DNA of 64,000 bases. Origin: Acidimicrobiales bacterium. Its GTDB lineage: Bacteria; Actinomycetota; Acidimicrobiia; Acidimicrobiales; Aldehydirespiratoraceae. This document shows, in pieces, positions 53,490 to 61,997 of this stretch (positions are counted from its first letter, which is position 1; every line of letters begins with the position of its first letter). The notes under the pieces are model-generated. The model saw only the letters and a list, made by a program, of their open reading frames with translations. It did not search any database and was not told where the DNA came from. The position numbers and the translations under genes were made by a program. The stretch lies in contig JAVJSI010000004.1 of assembly GCA_040219515.1 (NCBI GenBank), positions 124,001-188,000 of the forward strand, given 5' to 3'.

Positions 53490-55544
53490 TCACGGGCCGT
53501 CGAGGCTGGTGATCGCGGGACCGAGGGGGTCGAGGGCGATGAGCTGTGCACCGAGGCTCGCGGCGTAGGTCGTGGTCATGTGGGACTGGTCGCGGAACAC
53601 GACCATGTCGTCGACGATGGTGTCGCAGCGGGGGAGTCGGGGACAGGCCAGCGCATCGAGATCGATCGTGAACACCGACGGGTTCTCCGCGGCGATCTCT
53701 CGGTACCGAACCTCGAGCGATGTCGGCTCGGCGGTTGCGTCGAACCCGCAGTCGTCGGGGGCCCCTCCGTCGGCGAGACACACCAGCGGATCGGACTCGG
53801 GATTGGTCAGCGGCGTGGGCTCGAGGACGACGACGGCAGGGACCTCCTCGACGAGCTGGCCGATCGTGAGGTCGGACGCCGCCAGGAACCTGGGCTCGGA
53901 TGCGAGGAACGGCCGGGCGGGGTCGAACGTGGCCCGATGGATGAGGACGACGATGTCGGGCGCCAGCGCAGGAACGATCTCGTCGACCCACTCGTGTTGT
54001 TGGCGGTAGCACTCCTCCTGGATCTCGGTGCTGATGGCGACCATGGTGTCGAGATGCCATGAGCAGCGACTGACGCTGGCGACCGAGAGCCGCATCCCGG
54101 TGGCCTCGGCATAGGGAACGAACGCGGCCTGCCACACCTTGGCGTGGCTGTCGCCGATGAGCAGGACGTGGGGTCCGTCGCCCTCGATCACCGTGCACAC
54201 CGAGACATCCGCCGCACGACAGTCGGGTGATTCGCCACGGTCGCTGCGCACCTCCTCCCAGTCGAATTCGAGTACGACAGGGCCGGCGGGGGCGGCGGTC
54301 GAGACCGTCGGGTCCTCGTCGGCGGCGGTGTCCGGCGTCGGCACGGGGTCCGGGTCGACGGTGATCTCGACCCGAGTCGACGGACTGAGCGCAGCGGGGA
54401 TGATCGCCAAACCGCCGAGCAGCGAGACCGCCAAGCCGGCGGCGATGACCGGCACGGGAATGCGGTCGAGCCGTCGACCATGCCGGATCGGCCCCTCGAT
54501 CACCGCGGCGCTGGCCGCGGACAGCGCGATCGACGCAGCGCCGGCGGTGGCCAGCAGCTGGATCGGGGTGAGGTCCCAGCTGTCGCGGAGGACGAACATC
54601 GCCGGCAGATGCCAGAGGTAGATGCCGTAGGACAGTCGACCGATCGCGGTGAAGGCCGGCAGCGACAGCAGGCGATCGATGCCGGCCTCGGCGTCGGACT
54701 CGAGCACCACGATGACCACGCCGGTGGCGAGCGCTGCGGCCGCACCGCGGGTGACGGCCGACAGCGAGAGGATGTCGGTCGCCAGGATCACGATGGCGCC
54801 GACGCCGAGCGCCCCGGCCAGCACCGCCCAGCGCCGGTGGGCGCGGACAGCCACCGCCGGGAGCAACGACAGGAACGCGCCGAGGAGGAGTTGGTACGCC
54901 CGGGTGTCGGTGCCGTAGTAGGCCCGGTTGAGATCGCTGGCACCGATGATCAGCGCCGCCGCGAACGACGCCACACCCGCCACCGCGACCAGCACGAGGA
55001 GCGCCCGGAGCGGCTGGGCCGTGAACCGCGATGCCACCCGGTGCACCCCCGCGATGACCAATGGCCACACCAGGTAGAACTGCTCCTCGATGGCCAACGA
55101 CCAGAAGTGGAGGATCGGATTGTTGTCGAGATCGCTGCCGAGGTACTCGGTCGACTCACCGATGAACCACCAGTTCGCCACGTAGAGGAACGCCGCCGCG
55201 AACGAGCCGCGGGCCTCGTTGACGACCACCGGCGACGAGAGCGCAGTGAACACCACTGCGGTGAGGACGAGGACGGTTGCGGCCAGCGGCAGGAGCCGCC
55301 GGATTCGGCGTGAGTAGAAACGACGGAACCCCACGACGCCGTTGCGGTGCAGCCCGTCGATGAGGATGCCGGTGACGAGATAGCCCGACAGCACGAAGAA
55401 CACGTCGACGCCGACGAATCCACCGGAGAGCGGAATCCAGTCGGCATGGAATGCGACCACCAGGGCAACGGCGACCGCACGAAGCCCGTCGAACCCGGGT
55501 CGGTAGCCCCGCCGTGAGCCGGCCGGTTGGTATGGCGCCCCCAT
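53490..55544 (-). CDS. OafA/YrhL-type acyltransferase with SGNH domain
   Basis: Membrane O-acyltransferase that modifies cell-surface glycans, 684 residues. The acyltransferase-3 part (about 14-390, ten or so helices) has RPGFDGLRAVAVALVVAFH (catalytic His), VDVFFVLSGYLVTGIL, RRIRRLLP and FWSLAIEEQFYLVWP. An acidic linker leads to an extracytoplasmic SGNH esterase-like domain with GDSHAKVW (464-471) and DQSH (652-655), the Ser and Asp-His of the triad. The ATG lies 7 nt from a TACTCT box. Accessory gene in character, inserted in a translation gene cluster. Confidence 0.92.
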   Translation of the reverse strand: MGAPYQPAGSRRGYRPGFDGLRAVAVALVVAFHADWIPLSGGFVGVDVFFVLSGYLVTGILIDGLHRNGVVGFRRFYSRRIRRLLPLAATVLVLTAVVFTALSSPVVVNEARGSFAAAFLYVANWWFIGESTEYLGSDLDNNPILHFWSLAIEEQFYLVWPLVIAGVHRVASRFTAQPLRALLVLVAVAGVASFAAALIIGASDLNRAYYGTDTRAYQLLLGAFLSLLPAVAVRAHRRWAVLAGALGVGAIVILATDILSLSAVTRGAAAALATGVVIVVLESDAEAGIDRLLSLPAFTAIGRLSYGIYLWHLPAMFVLRDSWDLTPIQLLATAGAASIALSAASAAVIEGPIRHGRRLDRIPVPVIAAGLAVSLLGGLAIIPAALSPSTRVEITVDPDPVPTPDTAADEDPTVSTAAPAGPVVLEFDWEEVRSDRGESPDCRAADVSVCTVIEGDGPHVLLIGDSHAKVWQAAFVPYAEATGMRLSVASVSRCSWHLDTMVAISTEIQEECYRQQHEWVDEIVPALAPDIVVLIHRATFDPARPFLASEPRFLAASDLTIGQLVEEVPAVVVLEPTPLTNPESDPLVCLADGGAPDDCGFDATAEPTSLEVRYREIAAENPSVFTIDLDALACPRLPRCDTIVDDMVVFRDQSHMTTTYAASLGAQLIALDPLGPAITSLDGP

Positions 55545-55551
55545 GGCCGGG

Positions 55552-55557
55552 AGAGTA
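55552..55557 (-). promoter_or_regulatory. -10 box TACTCT for the OafA-type gene
   Basis: Read on the minus strand, TACTCT ends 7 nt before the ATG. Confidence 0.5.
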
Positions 55558-55595
55558 CAGGACCGAATCCCCACGGCACCGTGCCGCCGACGCCC

Positions 55596-55601
55596 TAGCC
55601 T
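55596..55601 (+). promoter_or_regulatory. -10 box TAGCCT for pheS
   Basis: TAGCCT ends 9 nt before the ATG at 55611. A GTG directly abutting the box would lie at or before the transcription start, so it is unlikely. Confidence 0.5.
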
Positions 55602-55610
55602 GTGCCCCTG

Positions 55611-56609
55611 ATGATGCAGGAGCTCGAACAGACCGCAGCCGAGGCCAGTGCCCGGCTGGCCGACGTGGCCGACCTCGATGAGCTGGCCGCGATCGATGCC
55701 GAGTTCCTCGGCAAGAAGTCGGCGCTCACCACGGCGAAGAAGCAGCTCGGCGGTCTCGAGCCCGACGAGCGCAAGGCTACGGGCCGGGCGGTGAACGAGA
55801 TCCGCGCTCGCATCGAAGCGGAGATCGCCGACGCACGATCCCGCCTCACGATCGCGGCTCGAGCCGAGCAACTCGAAGCCGAGCGGCTCGACCTCACCGA
55901 GCTGCGAGACCCCATCCGTCGAGGCTCGAAGCACCTCGTCACCCAGGCCCGGGACCGTCTCGAAGACGTGTTCGTCGCCATGGGCTTCACCATCGCCGAG
56001 GGACCCGAGGTCGAGACCGCCTGGTACAACTTCGAGGCCCTCAACATCCCGGAATGGCACCCGGCGCGCGGTGCGTTCGACACCATCTTCGTGAACCTCG
56101 GTGAACCCGAGGAGGTCATGCTCCGCTCCCACACCTCGCCGGTGCAGATCCGCACGATGGAGAACACCGAGCCGCCGATCTACATCGTGGCGCCGGGCCG
56201 AACGTTTCGTACCGACACCCCCGACGCCACCCACCTTCCCGCCTTCAACCAGATCGAGGGGCTCGTCGTCGACCGGGGGATCACCCTCGGCGACCTCTCC
56301 GGCACGATCGACGAGTTCGTCCGGGCATTCTTCGGTGGCGAGGTGAAGACCCGCCTGCGGCCGTCCTACTTCCCCTTCACCGAGCCCAGCGCCGAGTTCG
56401 ACATCTCCCTGCCCGACGGGTCCTGGCTCGAGCTGGGGGGCTGCGGGATGGTCCATCCCAACGTCTTGCGCAACTGCGGCATCGACCCCGAGATTTGGCA
56501 GGGCTTCGCGTTCGGGTTCGGCATCGACCGCCTGGCGGTCATGCGCTACCAGCTCGACGACATCCGTGAGCTGGTCAACAACGACGTCCGTTTCCTGAGG
56601 CAGTTCTGA
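55611..56609 (+). CDS. pheS: Phenylalanine--tRNA ligase alpha subunit
   Basis: Catalytic subunit of the alpha2beta2 PheRS, 332 residues from this ATG. The N-terminal coiled coil (EQTAAEASARLADVADLDEL) binds tRNA. HPARGAFDTIF, LRSHTSPVQIRTME (motif 2) and FGFGIDRLAVMRY (motif 3) form the active site. The ATG 9 nt after the -10 box is preferred; a second ATG follows at once. pheT overlaps by one base. Confidence 0.95.
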   Translation: MMQELEQTAAEASARLADVADLDELAAIDAEFLGKKSALTTAKKQLGGLEPDERKATGRAVNEIRARIEAEIADARSRLTIAARAEQLEAERLDLTELRDPIRRGSKHLVTQARDRLEDVFVAMGFTIAEGPEVETAWYNFEALNIPEWHPARGAFDTIFVNLGEPEEVMLRSHTSPVQIRTMENTEPPIYIVAPGRTFRTDTPDATHLPAFNQIEGLVVDRGITLGDLSGTIDEFVRAFFGGEVKTRLRPSYFPFTEPSAEFDISLPDGSWLELGGCGMVHPNVLRNCGIDPEIWQGFAFGFGIDRLAVMRYQLDDIRELVNNDVRFLRQF

Positions 56610-58993
56610 TGAAGGTCACCCTTTCCTGGCTGCGCGAGTTCGCGCCCGACATCGACGGCGATCCGGTCGAACTCGGCGAGACCCTCTCCGCCCTCGGCCT
56701 CGCCGTCGAGGAGATGGAGATCATCGGCGACGTCGTCGACGGGGTCGTGCTCGCCCGCGTGCTCGACCTCCGCCCTCATCCCGACGCCGACAAGATCCAG
56801 CTGGTCGACGTCGACGCCGGCGACGGGCAGCCGCTACAGGTCTGCTGCGGCGCGTTCAACATGGCCGTCGGCGATCTGATCCCGTTCGCCACGATCGGCA
56901 CCACGATGCCCAACGGCATGGAGATCGCCCAGCGCGAGATGCGGGGCCAGACCTCCAACGGCATGTGTTGCTCGGGGGTCGAGATCGGTTTCGGGGCCGA
57001 CGACGAGGGCATCCTGATCCTCAACGACCGCGTGATCGACGGCGCCGAGGTCGGTCAGCCGCTCGGCCAGGCCCTCGGCATCGAAGCCGACGTGTTGTGG
57101 GACCTCGAGGTCAACGCCAACCGACCCGACGCGATGTCGGTCGCCGGCGTCGCGCGCGACCTCGCCGCCGCGCTCGGCGTGCCGTTCTCGTTCCCCGACT
57201 ACGAGCTGCTCACCGAGGCACCCCGCAGCGACGAGCCCGCCACCGAGCTGCTCACCGTCGACATCGTCGACCCGTCGTTGTGCGGGCGCTTCGTCGCCAC
57301 CGTCCTGCGCAACGTCACCGTCGGCACGTCGCCGGCGTGGATGCAGAACCGTCTGACCCAGCTCGGGATGCGCCCGATCAACTCGATCGTCGACATCTCC
57401 AACTACGTGATGCTCGAGCTCGGCCAGCCCAACCACACCTTCGACCTCGCCACTGTGCCCAACGGTCATCTGCGGGTGCGCCGGGCCATCGATGGAGAGA
57501 CACTCGTGACGCTCGACGATGTCGAGCGCACGCTCACCGCGATCGACGGCGTGATCGCCGACGAGTCCGATCGTGTCGTCTCCCTCGCCGGTGTCATGGG
57601 TGGTGCCGCCACCGAGATCTCCGAGTCGACCACCGACGTCCTGCTCGAGATGGCGTGGTGGGATCCGCCGTCGATCTCCCGCACCGTGAAGCGCCTCAAC
57701 CTGCCGAGCGAGGCGTCCACTCGCTTTCGTCGCGGTGTCGATTGGGGCGAGAACATCGATCGGGCGATGGCGCGATTCGTCCAGCTCGCCACCGAGCAGG
57801 GTGCGGTCGCGGTGCGCGGTCAGGTCGACGTCGCCGGGACCACACCCGACCGGACGCCGGTGCGTGTCCGCACGGCAAAGGTCAACGGCCTCGTGGGTAT
57901 CGACCTGACGGCGTCCGAGATGGCCGATCACCTCACCTCCATCGGATTCGGCGTCGACGTGGTCGACGGCGACCTCGACGTCGTCGTGCCGACCTGGCGG
58001 TGGGACACCGCCACCGAGACCGACGTGGCCGAGGAAGTGGCCCGGATGTACGGCTACGAGAACATCGAACGGACCGTGCCCAAGGGCGCCGCGGCCGGTG
58101 GGCTCAGCGAGTATCAGCAGGCCCGCCGCCTGGTCCGCGAGGTGTTGCTCGGCGCCGGCTGCGACGAGACCCAGCCGATGCCGTTCCTCGCGCCCGGTGA
58201 TCTGCTCGCCGCCGGCCTTCCCGAGGAAGGGGTCACCCTCACGAACCCCCTGGTGCACGAAGAGTCGGTCCTGCGCACCTCGCTGCTGCCCGGTCAGCTG
58301 AAGGCCATCGCCTACAACCAGTCGCACCGCAGCGACCATGTGCGCTTCTTCGAGATCGACCACGTGTTCCTCCCGTCGCCGGAAGGGCAACTCCTGCCCG
58401 ACGAGCGCGAGTACCTCGCGGTCGCCCTCGCCGACGAGGAGGCACCGTCGGCGGTCGCCATCCTCGACCTGCTCGAATCCGCGCTCGCGTTGCCCAACGT
58501 GCAGCTGAAGGCCGCGTCCCCGCCCGGGCTCCACGCCACCCGATCGGCCGAGGTCGTCATCGCCGGTCGCACCCGCGGCCATGTCGGCGAGGTCGATCCG
58601 ACGGTGCTGGAGAACTATGGCGTGGCCGGACGGGTGGCGTGGATCGAGCTCGATCTGGGCGCCGTGCTCGACGGACCCCACGGCAACCGGAAGTACACGC
58701 CGGTCAGCAAGTACCCGTCGAGCGACATCGACCTGGCGTTCGAGGTGCCTGACGACGTGGCCGCGGCCACCGTCGCCGGCTCACTGCGCAAGGGTGGCGG
58801 TGCGCTGCTGCGGGCGGTCGAACTCTTCGACGTCTATCGCGGCGAGGGCGTGGCCGATGGGGCGCGCAGCCTGGCCTACCGCCTGCGTTTCCAGGCCGAC
58901 GACCGCACGCTCACCGATGCCGAGGTCGCCGAGGCCCGCCAGTCCTGCATCGACACCGTGGCCAAACAATACGGCGCCACCCTTCGCGCCTGA
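56609..58993 (+). CDS. pheT: Phenylalanine--tRNA ligase beta subunit
   Basis: 794 residues with the full domain series: MKVTLSWLREFAPDIDGDPV, the EMAP-type tRNA-binding OB domain (VVLARVLDLRPHPDADKIQL), B3/4 editing domain (VDISNYVMLELGQPNHTFDL), the B5 region (RRGVDWGENIDRAMARFVQL onwards), a catalytic-like domain (VREVLLGAGCDETQPMPFL) and a C-terminal FDX-ACB domain (YPSSDIDLAFEVPDDV). Standard pheST pair. Confidence 0.96.
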   Translation: MKVTLSWLREFAPDIDGDPVELGETLSALGLAVEEMEIIGDVVDGVVLARVLDLRPHPDADKIQLVDVDAGDGQPLQVCCGAFNMAVGDLIPFATIGTTMPNGMEIAQREMRGQTSNGMCCSGVEIGFGADDEGILILNDRVIDGAEVGQPLGQALGIEADVLWDLEVNANRPDAMSVAGVARDLAAALGVPFSFPDYELLTEAPRSDEPATELLTVDIVDPSLCGRFVATVLRNVTVGTSPAWMQNRLTQLGMRPINSIVDISNYVMLELGQPNHTFDLATVPNGHLRVRRAIDGETLVTLDDVERTLTAIDGVIADESDRVVSLAGVMGGAATEISESTTDVLLEMAWWDPPSISRTVKRLNLPSEASTRFRRGVDWGENIDRAMARFVQLATEQGAVAVRGQVDVAGTTPDRTPVRVRTAKVNGLVGIDLTASEMADHLTSIGFGVDVVDGDLDVVVPTWRWDTATETDVAEEVARMYGYENIERTVPKGAAAGGLSEYQQARRLVREVLLGAGCDETQPMPFLAPGDLLAAGLPEEGVTLTNPLVHEESVLRTSLLPGQLKAIAYNQSHRSDHVRFFEIDHVFLPSPEGQLLPDEREYLAVALADEEAPSAVAILDLLESALALPNVQLKAASPPGLHATRSAEVVIAGRTRGHVGEVDPTVLENYGVAGRVAWIELDLGAVLDGPHGNRKYTPVSKYPSSDIDLAFEVPDDVAAATVAGSLRKGGGALLRAVELFDVYRGEGVADGARSLAYRLRFQADDRTLTDAEVAEARQSCIDTVAKQYGATLRA

Positions 58994-58999
58994 GCAACC

Positions 59000-59626
59000 T
59001 CAGTCGCCGAGGTGGTTCGCGGCAAGGCGGAGGAGGTCGTAGAGCGCACCATCCGTGACCTGCTCGTCGCTGGCCTCGGTGAGTGAAACCGAGATGCGGA
59101 CCGTGGACCCGTCGACCTCGACATCGACGGGCTCGCCGAGTGAGCGGACCAACGCCAGCATGGGTGCGTTCTCCCGGAGCACCTCGGTCACGAGTGTCGT
59201 ATAGCCCGCAACCGAGGCGGTGCCGGCGACGACCTGGAGCATCAGGTGGCCGATGCCGCGCCCCTGATAGTCGTCGGTGACGGCGATCGCGGCCTCGGCC
59301 GTCGTCGGATCGTCGGCGAGTTCGATCAGCCGGGCCACGCCGACCCCGAGGCCCGGCGGCGTCGCTTCCGGCGCGTCGGGGTCGTAGGCGACCCAGGCCC
59401 GATGGGTGCGGTGATCGAGCACACTGAGTCGCTCCACCCACTCGTCGCTGAGCCTCGGAAGCGGCGTGAAGAAGCGGAGGAACCGCGAGCGCTCCGACAT
59501 ACGTTCGAATCCGCTGCGAAGCTGGTCGCCGTCATCGGGCCGGATCGGTCGCAGCACGACCTTCGTGCCGTCGCGAAGTTGACGTATCACCCCGTCCGGC
59601 GAGAGAGGAAGGACGAGACGGGCCAC
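59000..59626 (-). CDS. GNAT acetyltransferase (Pat-like)
   Basis: The 208-residue protein begins LRDGTKVVLRPIRPDDGDQL and has SERSRFLRFFTPLPRLSDEW, typical of the acetyltransferase domain of protein lysine acetylases of the Pat type. The acetyl-CoA loop is YQGRGIGHLMLQVVAG. There is no cyclic-nucleotide-binding domain as in mycobacterial Pat, and no CoA-ligase-like domain. The target is unknown. It has a -10 box 6 nt before the GTG, and its stop lies 6 nt past that of pheT. Confidence 0.85.
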   Translation of the reverse strand: MARLVLPLSPDGVIRQLRDGTKVVLRPIRPDDGDQLRSGFERMSERSRFLRFFTPLPRLSDEWVERLSVLDHRTHRAWVAYDPDAPEATPPGLGVGVARLIELADDPTTAEAAIAVTDDYQGRGIGHLMLQVVAGTASVAGYTTLVTEVLRENAPMLALVRSLGEPVDVEVDGSTVRISVSLTEASDEQVTDGALYDLLRLAANHLGD

Positions 59627-59632
59627 CGCGAA

Positions 59633-59638
59633 ACCGTA
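59633..59638 (-). promoter_or_regulatory. -10 box TACGGT for the GNAT gene
   Basis: Read on the minus strand, TACGGT ends 6 nt before the GTG. Confidence 0.5.
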
Positions 59639-59669
59639 GTCGCCATCGCGAGCACCCGGGATCGAGGAC

Positions 59670-59675
59670 TAGGTT
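59670..59675 (+). promoter_or_regulatory. -10 box TAGGTT for the quinone oxidoreductase gene
   Basis: TAGGTT ends 6 nt before the ATG. Confidence 0.5.
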
Positions 59676-59681
59676 CGCCGA

Positions 59682-60653
59682 ATGAGAATCTGGCGATCCC
59701 ACGAACTCGGCCACCCGCTCGACGTCCTGCGCCTCGAGGAGACCGACACGCCCGAGCCGGGCCCCGGTCAGGTGCAGGTGGAGACCCGTGCCGTCGGCCT
59801 GACCTTCCCGGATGTGCTGAGCTGCCGCGGCGAGTACCAGGTCCCGACCCGGCTGCCGTACACACCCGGCGGCGAGACGGCGGGCGTGGTGACGGCGCTC
59901 GGCGAGGGCGTGGAGGGACTCGAGGTGGGCACCGCGGTGGCCGTCCTGGGCGGCGGTCTGCGCGAGGTGAACGTGGCCGCGGCGAGCAGCGTGTTTCCGT
60001 ACCCGACCGACGCACTGACGGCCGCGCAGGCGGCGGCGGTTCCGGTCAACTACGGCACCGCGTGGTTCGCGCTCCACGATCGGGCCCACCTCCAGGCCGG
60101 CGAGACGGTGTTGATCACCGGCGCCGCCGGCGGCACCGGCACTGCGTGCATCCAACTCGCGCTCGCCGCCGGCGCGACCCCGATCGCGGTCGTGGGAGGC
60201 GAGGAGAAGGCGGCGGTGGTTCGTGATCTCGGCGTGACCCACGTCGTCGACCATCGCGAGACTCCGGCGTGGGTCGACACGGTTCGGGAGATGTCGGGTG
60301 GGGGAGTCGACGTCTGCTTCGATGCCGTCGGCGGCGATGCCTACCACCAGGCCCGTCGATGCATGGCGTGGGACGGACGTCTGCTGATCATCGGGTTCGT
60401 CGGCGGCATCGCCGACGCGCCGACCAACCACATCCTGTTGAAGAACTACAGCGTGGTCGGCGTGCACTGGGGTGCGTCGTTGATGCGCGATCCGGCCGCC
60501 GTGGGCCGCCAGATGGCTGCGGTCTTCGACCTGGCCCGCGACGGCGAGGTCGCGCCGCCGCTCTACCCACCGTTCGCGTTCGATGCCGCCGCGCAGGCGC
60601 TCCAGGATCTCGCGGATCGCAAGGTCTACGGCAAGGCGGTGGTGACCGTCTGA
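59682..60653 (+). CDS. NADPH:quinone oxidoreductase family protein (MDR)
   Basis: Zinc-free medium-chain reductase of 323 residues. The N-terminal GroES-like domain has VGLTFPDVLSCRGEYQ and LPYTPGGETAGVVTALGEG; the Rossmann domain has VLITGAAGGTGTACIQLALA and VDVCFDAVGGDAYHQ. No structural or catalytic zinc ligands are seen. The substrate is unknown; family members reduce quinones or enoyl compounds. Divergent from the GNAT gene. Confidence 0.9.
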   Translation: MRIWRSHELGHPLDVLRLEETDTPEPGPGQVQVETRAVGLTFPDVLSCRGEYQVPTRLPYTPGGETAGVVTALGEGVEGLEVGTAVAVLGGGLREVNVAAASSVFPYPTDALTAAQAAAVPVNYGTAWFALHDRAHLQAGETVLITGAAGGTGTACIQLALAAGATPIAVVGGEEKAAVVRDLGVTHVVDHRETPAWVDTVREMSGGGVDVCFDAVGGDAYHQARRCMAWDGRLLIIGFVGGIADAPTNHILLKNYSVVGVHWGASLMRDPAAVGRQMAAVFDLARDGEVAPPLYPPFAFDAAAQALQDLADRKVYGKAVVTV

Positions 60654-60673
60654 GCCGCGAGTGCCGGGGCGTG

Positions 60674-60679
60674 TAGCTT
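60674..60679 (+). promoter_or_regulatory. -10 box TAGCTT for the PI-PLC-like lipoprotein gene
   Basis: TAGCTT ends 7 nt before the ATG at 60687 and excludes an earlier TTG that overlaps it. Confidence 0.5.
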
Positions 60680-60686
60680 GCGGCTC

Positions 60687-61916
60687 ATGCGCTCCACGTT
60701 CCTTCGCGCCACCGCAGCTGTCCTCGGGTTGGCCCTCCTCGCCACCGCGTGCGGCGACGACGGCGCCGAGTCCTCCGCGGCCACGTCGACCTCCACGACG
60801 ACCGTGGCGGCCATTTCCACGACGACTGAATCGACGACGACGACCACCGTCGGGCCCGAACCCCTGCGGCTCAACGACCTGCAGGTCCTCGGCTCGCACA
60901 ACTCTTATCACCAGCGCCCGGAGCCCGACGTCTACACCGCGATCGAGCTCGTCAGCCAGGAACTGGCCGAGTCGATCGACTACTCCCATCGAACGTTGAC
61001 CGAGCAACTCGACGAGTTCGGGGTGCGCCAGTTCGAGATCGATGTATTCGCCGACCCGGACGGCGGTCTCTACGCCTCGAGAGCTGCGCTGCCGGTCGTG
61101 GGTCAGCCGGCCGAGTCGGGCCTGCCCGAGCTCGATGAACCCGGGTTCAAGGTGCTCCACACCCAGGACTTCGACTTCGGGACGAATTGTCTGACGCTGC
61201 AACTCTGTCTGGGTGAGATTGCGGCGTGGTCCGATGCCAACCCGGACCATCTGCCCTTGATGATCATGATCGAGCTGAAGGAGGAGTCGGTGCCGGATGC
61301 CGCAGCGGCGTCGGGGCTCGAGCTGCCCGACCTCGGAATCGCATGGACCCAACCGATCCCGACCGATGTCGCCGTCCTCGACGCGCTCGACGCGGAGCTG
61401 GTCGCGGCAATGGGGTCGGAGCGCATCATCCGACCCGACGACGTGCGCGGCGAGCAGTTCACGCTCGAGGAAGCGGTGCTCGCCGACGGCTGGCCCACTG
61501 TCGACGAGAGTCGCGGCAAGGTGATGTTCGCGATGGTGAATGGCGGTGACGCCCACGATCTCTACCGAGTCGACCGCCCGTCGCTCGAAGGGCGCGTCAT
61601 GTTCACCACGTCCACTCCCGGTGAACCCGATGCCGCCTTCCTGCGCATCGACGATCCGATCGCCGGCGCGGCCGACATCGCCCGGCGAGCCGCCGAGGGC
61701 TACCTCATCCGCACCCGTACCGACACACCGACGGTCGACGCGCGAACGGGCGACGAGACCCGTCGCGACGCGGCGATCGGGAGCGGGGCCCACTTCCTGA
61801 GCACCGACTATTACGCCGAGGACCCGGGGTTCGACACCGGCTATGTGGTCGAGGTTCCGCCCCTCTGCAATCCCGTCACTGCGCCACCGGGGTGCGTGCT
61901 CGAACTGGTCGGATAG
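60687..61916 (+). CDS. Lipoprotein with Ca2+-dependent PI-phospholipase C-like domain
   Basis: Predicted exported lipoprotein of 409 residues. The signal peptide ends LALLATAC with Cys22. A Ser/Thr-rich stalk (about 28-55) precedes a PLC-like TIM-barrel domain: QVLGSHNSYHQRP (catalytic His71), RQFEIDVFADPDG and VLHTQDFDFGTNC, where GxEIDV/FAD and the next His fit the metal site. The lipid or glycan substrate is unknown. Four further cysteines near the ends may pair (NCLTLQLC, LCNPVTAPPGC). Confidence 0.85.
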   Translation: MRSTFLRATAAVLGLALLATACGDDGAESSAATSTSTTTVAAISTTTESTTTTTVGPEPLRLNDLQVLGSHNSYHQRPEPDVYTAIELVSQELAESIDYSHRTLTEQLDEFGVRQFEIDVFADPDGGLYASRAALPVVGQPAESGLPELDEPGFKVLHTQDFDFGTNCLTLQLCLGEIAAWSDANPDHLPLMIMIELKEESVPDAAAASGLELPDLGIAWTQPIPTDVAVLDALDAELVAAMGSERIIRPDDVRGEQFTLEEAVLADGWPTVDESRGKVMFAMVNGGDAHDLYRVDRPSLEGRVMFTTSTPGEPDAAFLRIDDPIAGAADIARRAAEGYLIRTRTDTPTVDARTGDETRRDAAIGSGAHFLSTDYYAEDPGFDTGYVVEVPPLCNPVTAPPGCVLELVG

Positions 61917-61961
61917 AGAGTCCGGACCGGACGGGGTACGTGCACATGTTCATGCAGATAG

Positions 61962-61977
61962 TTGCATAAAGATGCGC
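61962..61977 (+). promoter_or_regulatory. Candidate ArgR operator (ARG box) before argC
   Basis: TTGCATAAAGATGCGC differs at three positions from TTGCATAACGATGCAA, the mycobacterial ArgR operator as I recall it. The first six bases, TTGCAT, also serve as a possible -35 with 18 nt to the -10 box. ATG-TGCA-like half sites at 61941-61956 may be a second, weaker box. Binding by ArgR with arginine would block the promoter. Confidence 0.6.
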
Positions 61978-61985
61978 GTTCGGAG

Positions 61986-61991
61986 TAGGGT
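61986..61991 (+). promoter_or_regulatory. -10 box TAGGGT for argC
   Basis: TAGGGT ends 6 nt before the argC ATG and lies 18 nt after TTGCAT. Confidence 0.6.
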
Positions 61992-61997
61992 GCTCGA

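Noticed and set aside
55602-55610. GTG at 55602 as start of pheS
   Set aside because: It abuts the -10 box, so it would not be on the transcript; ATG 55611 fits.
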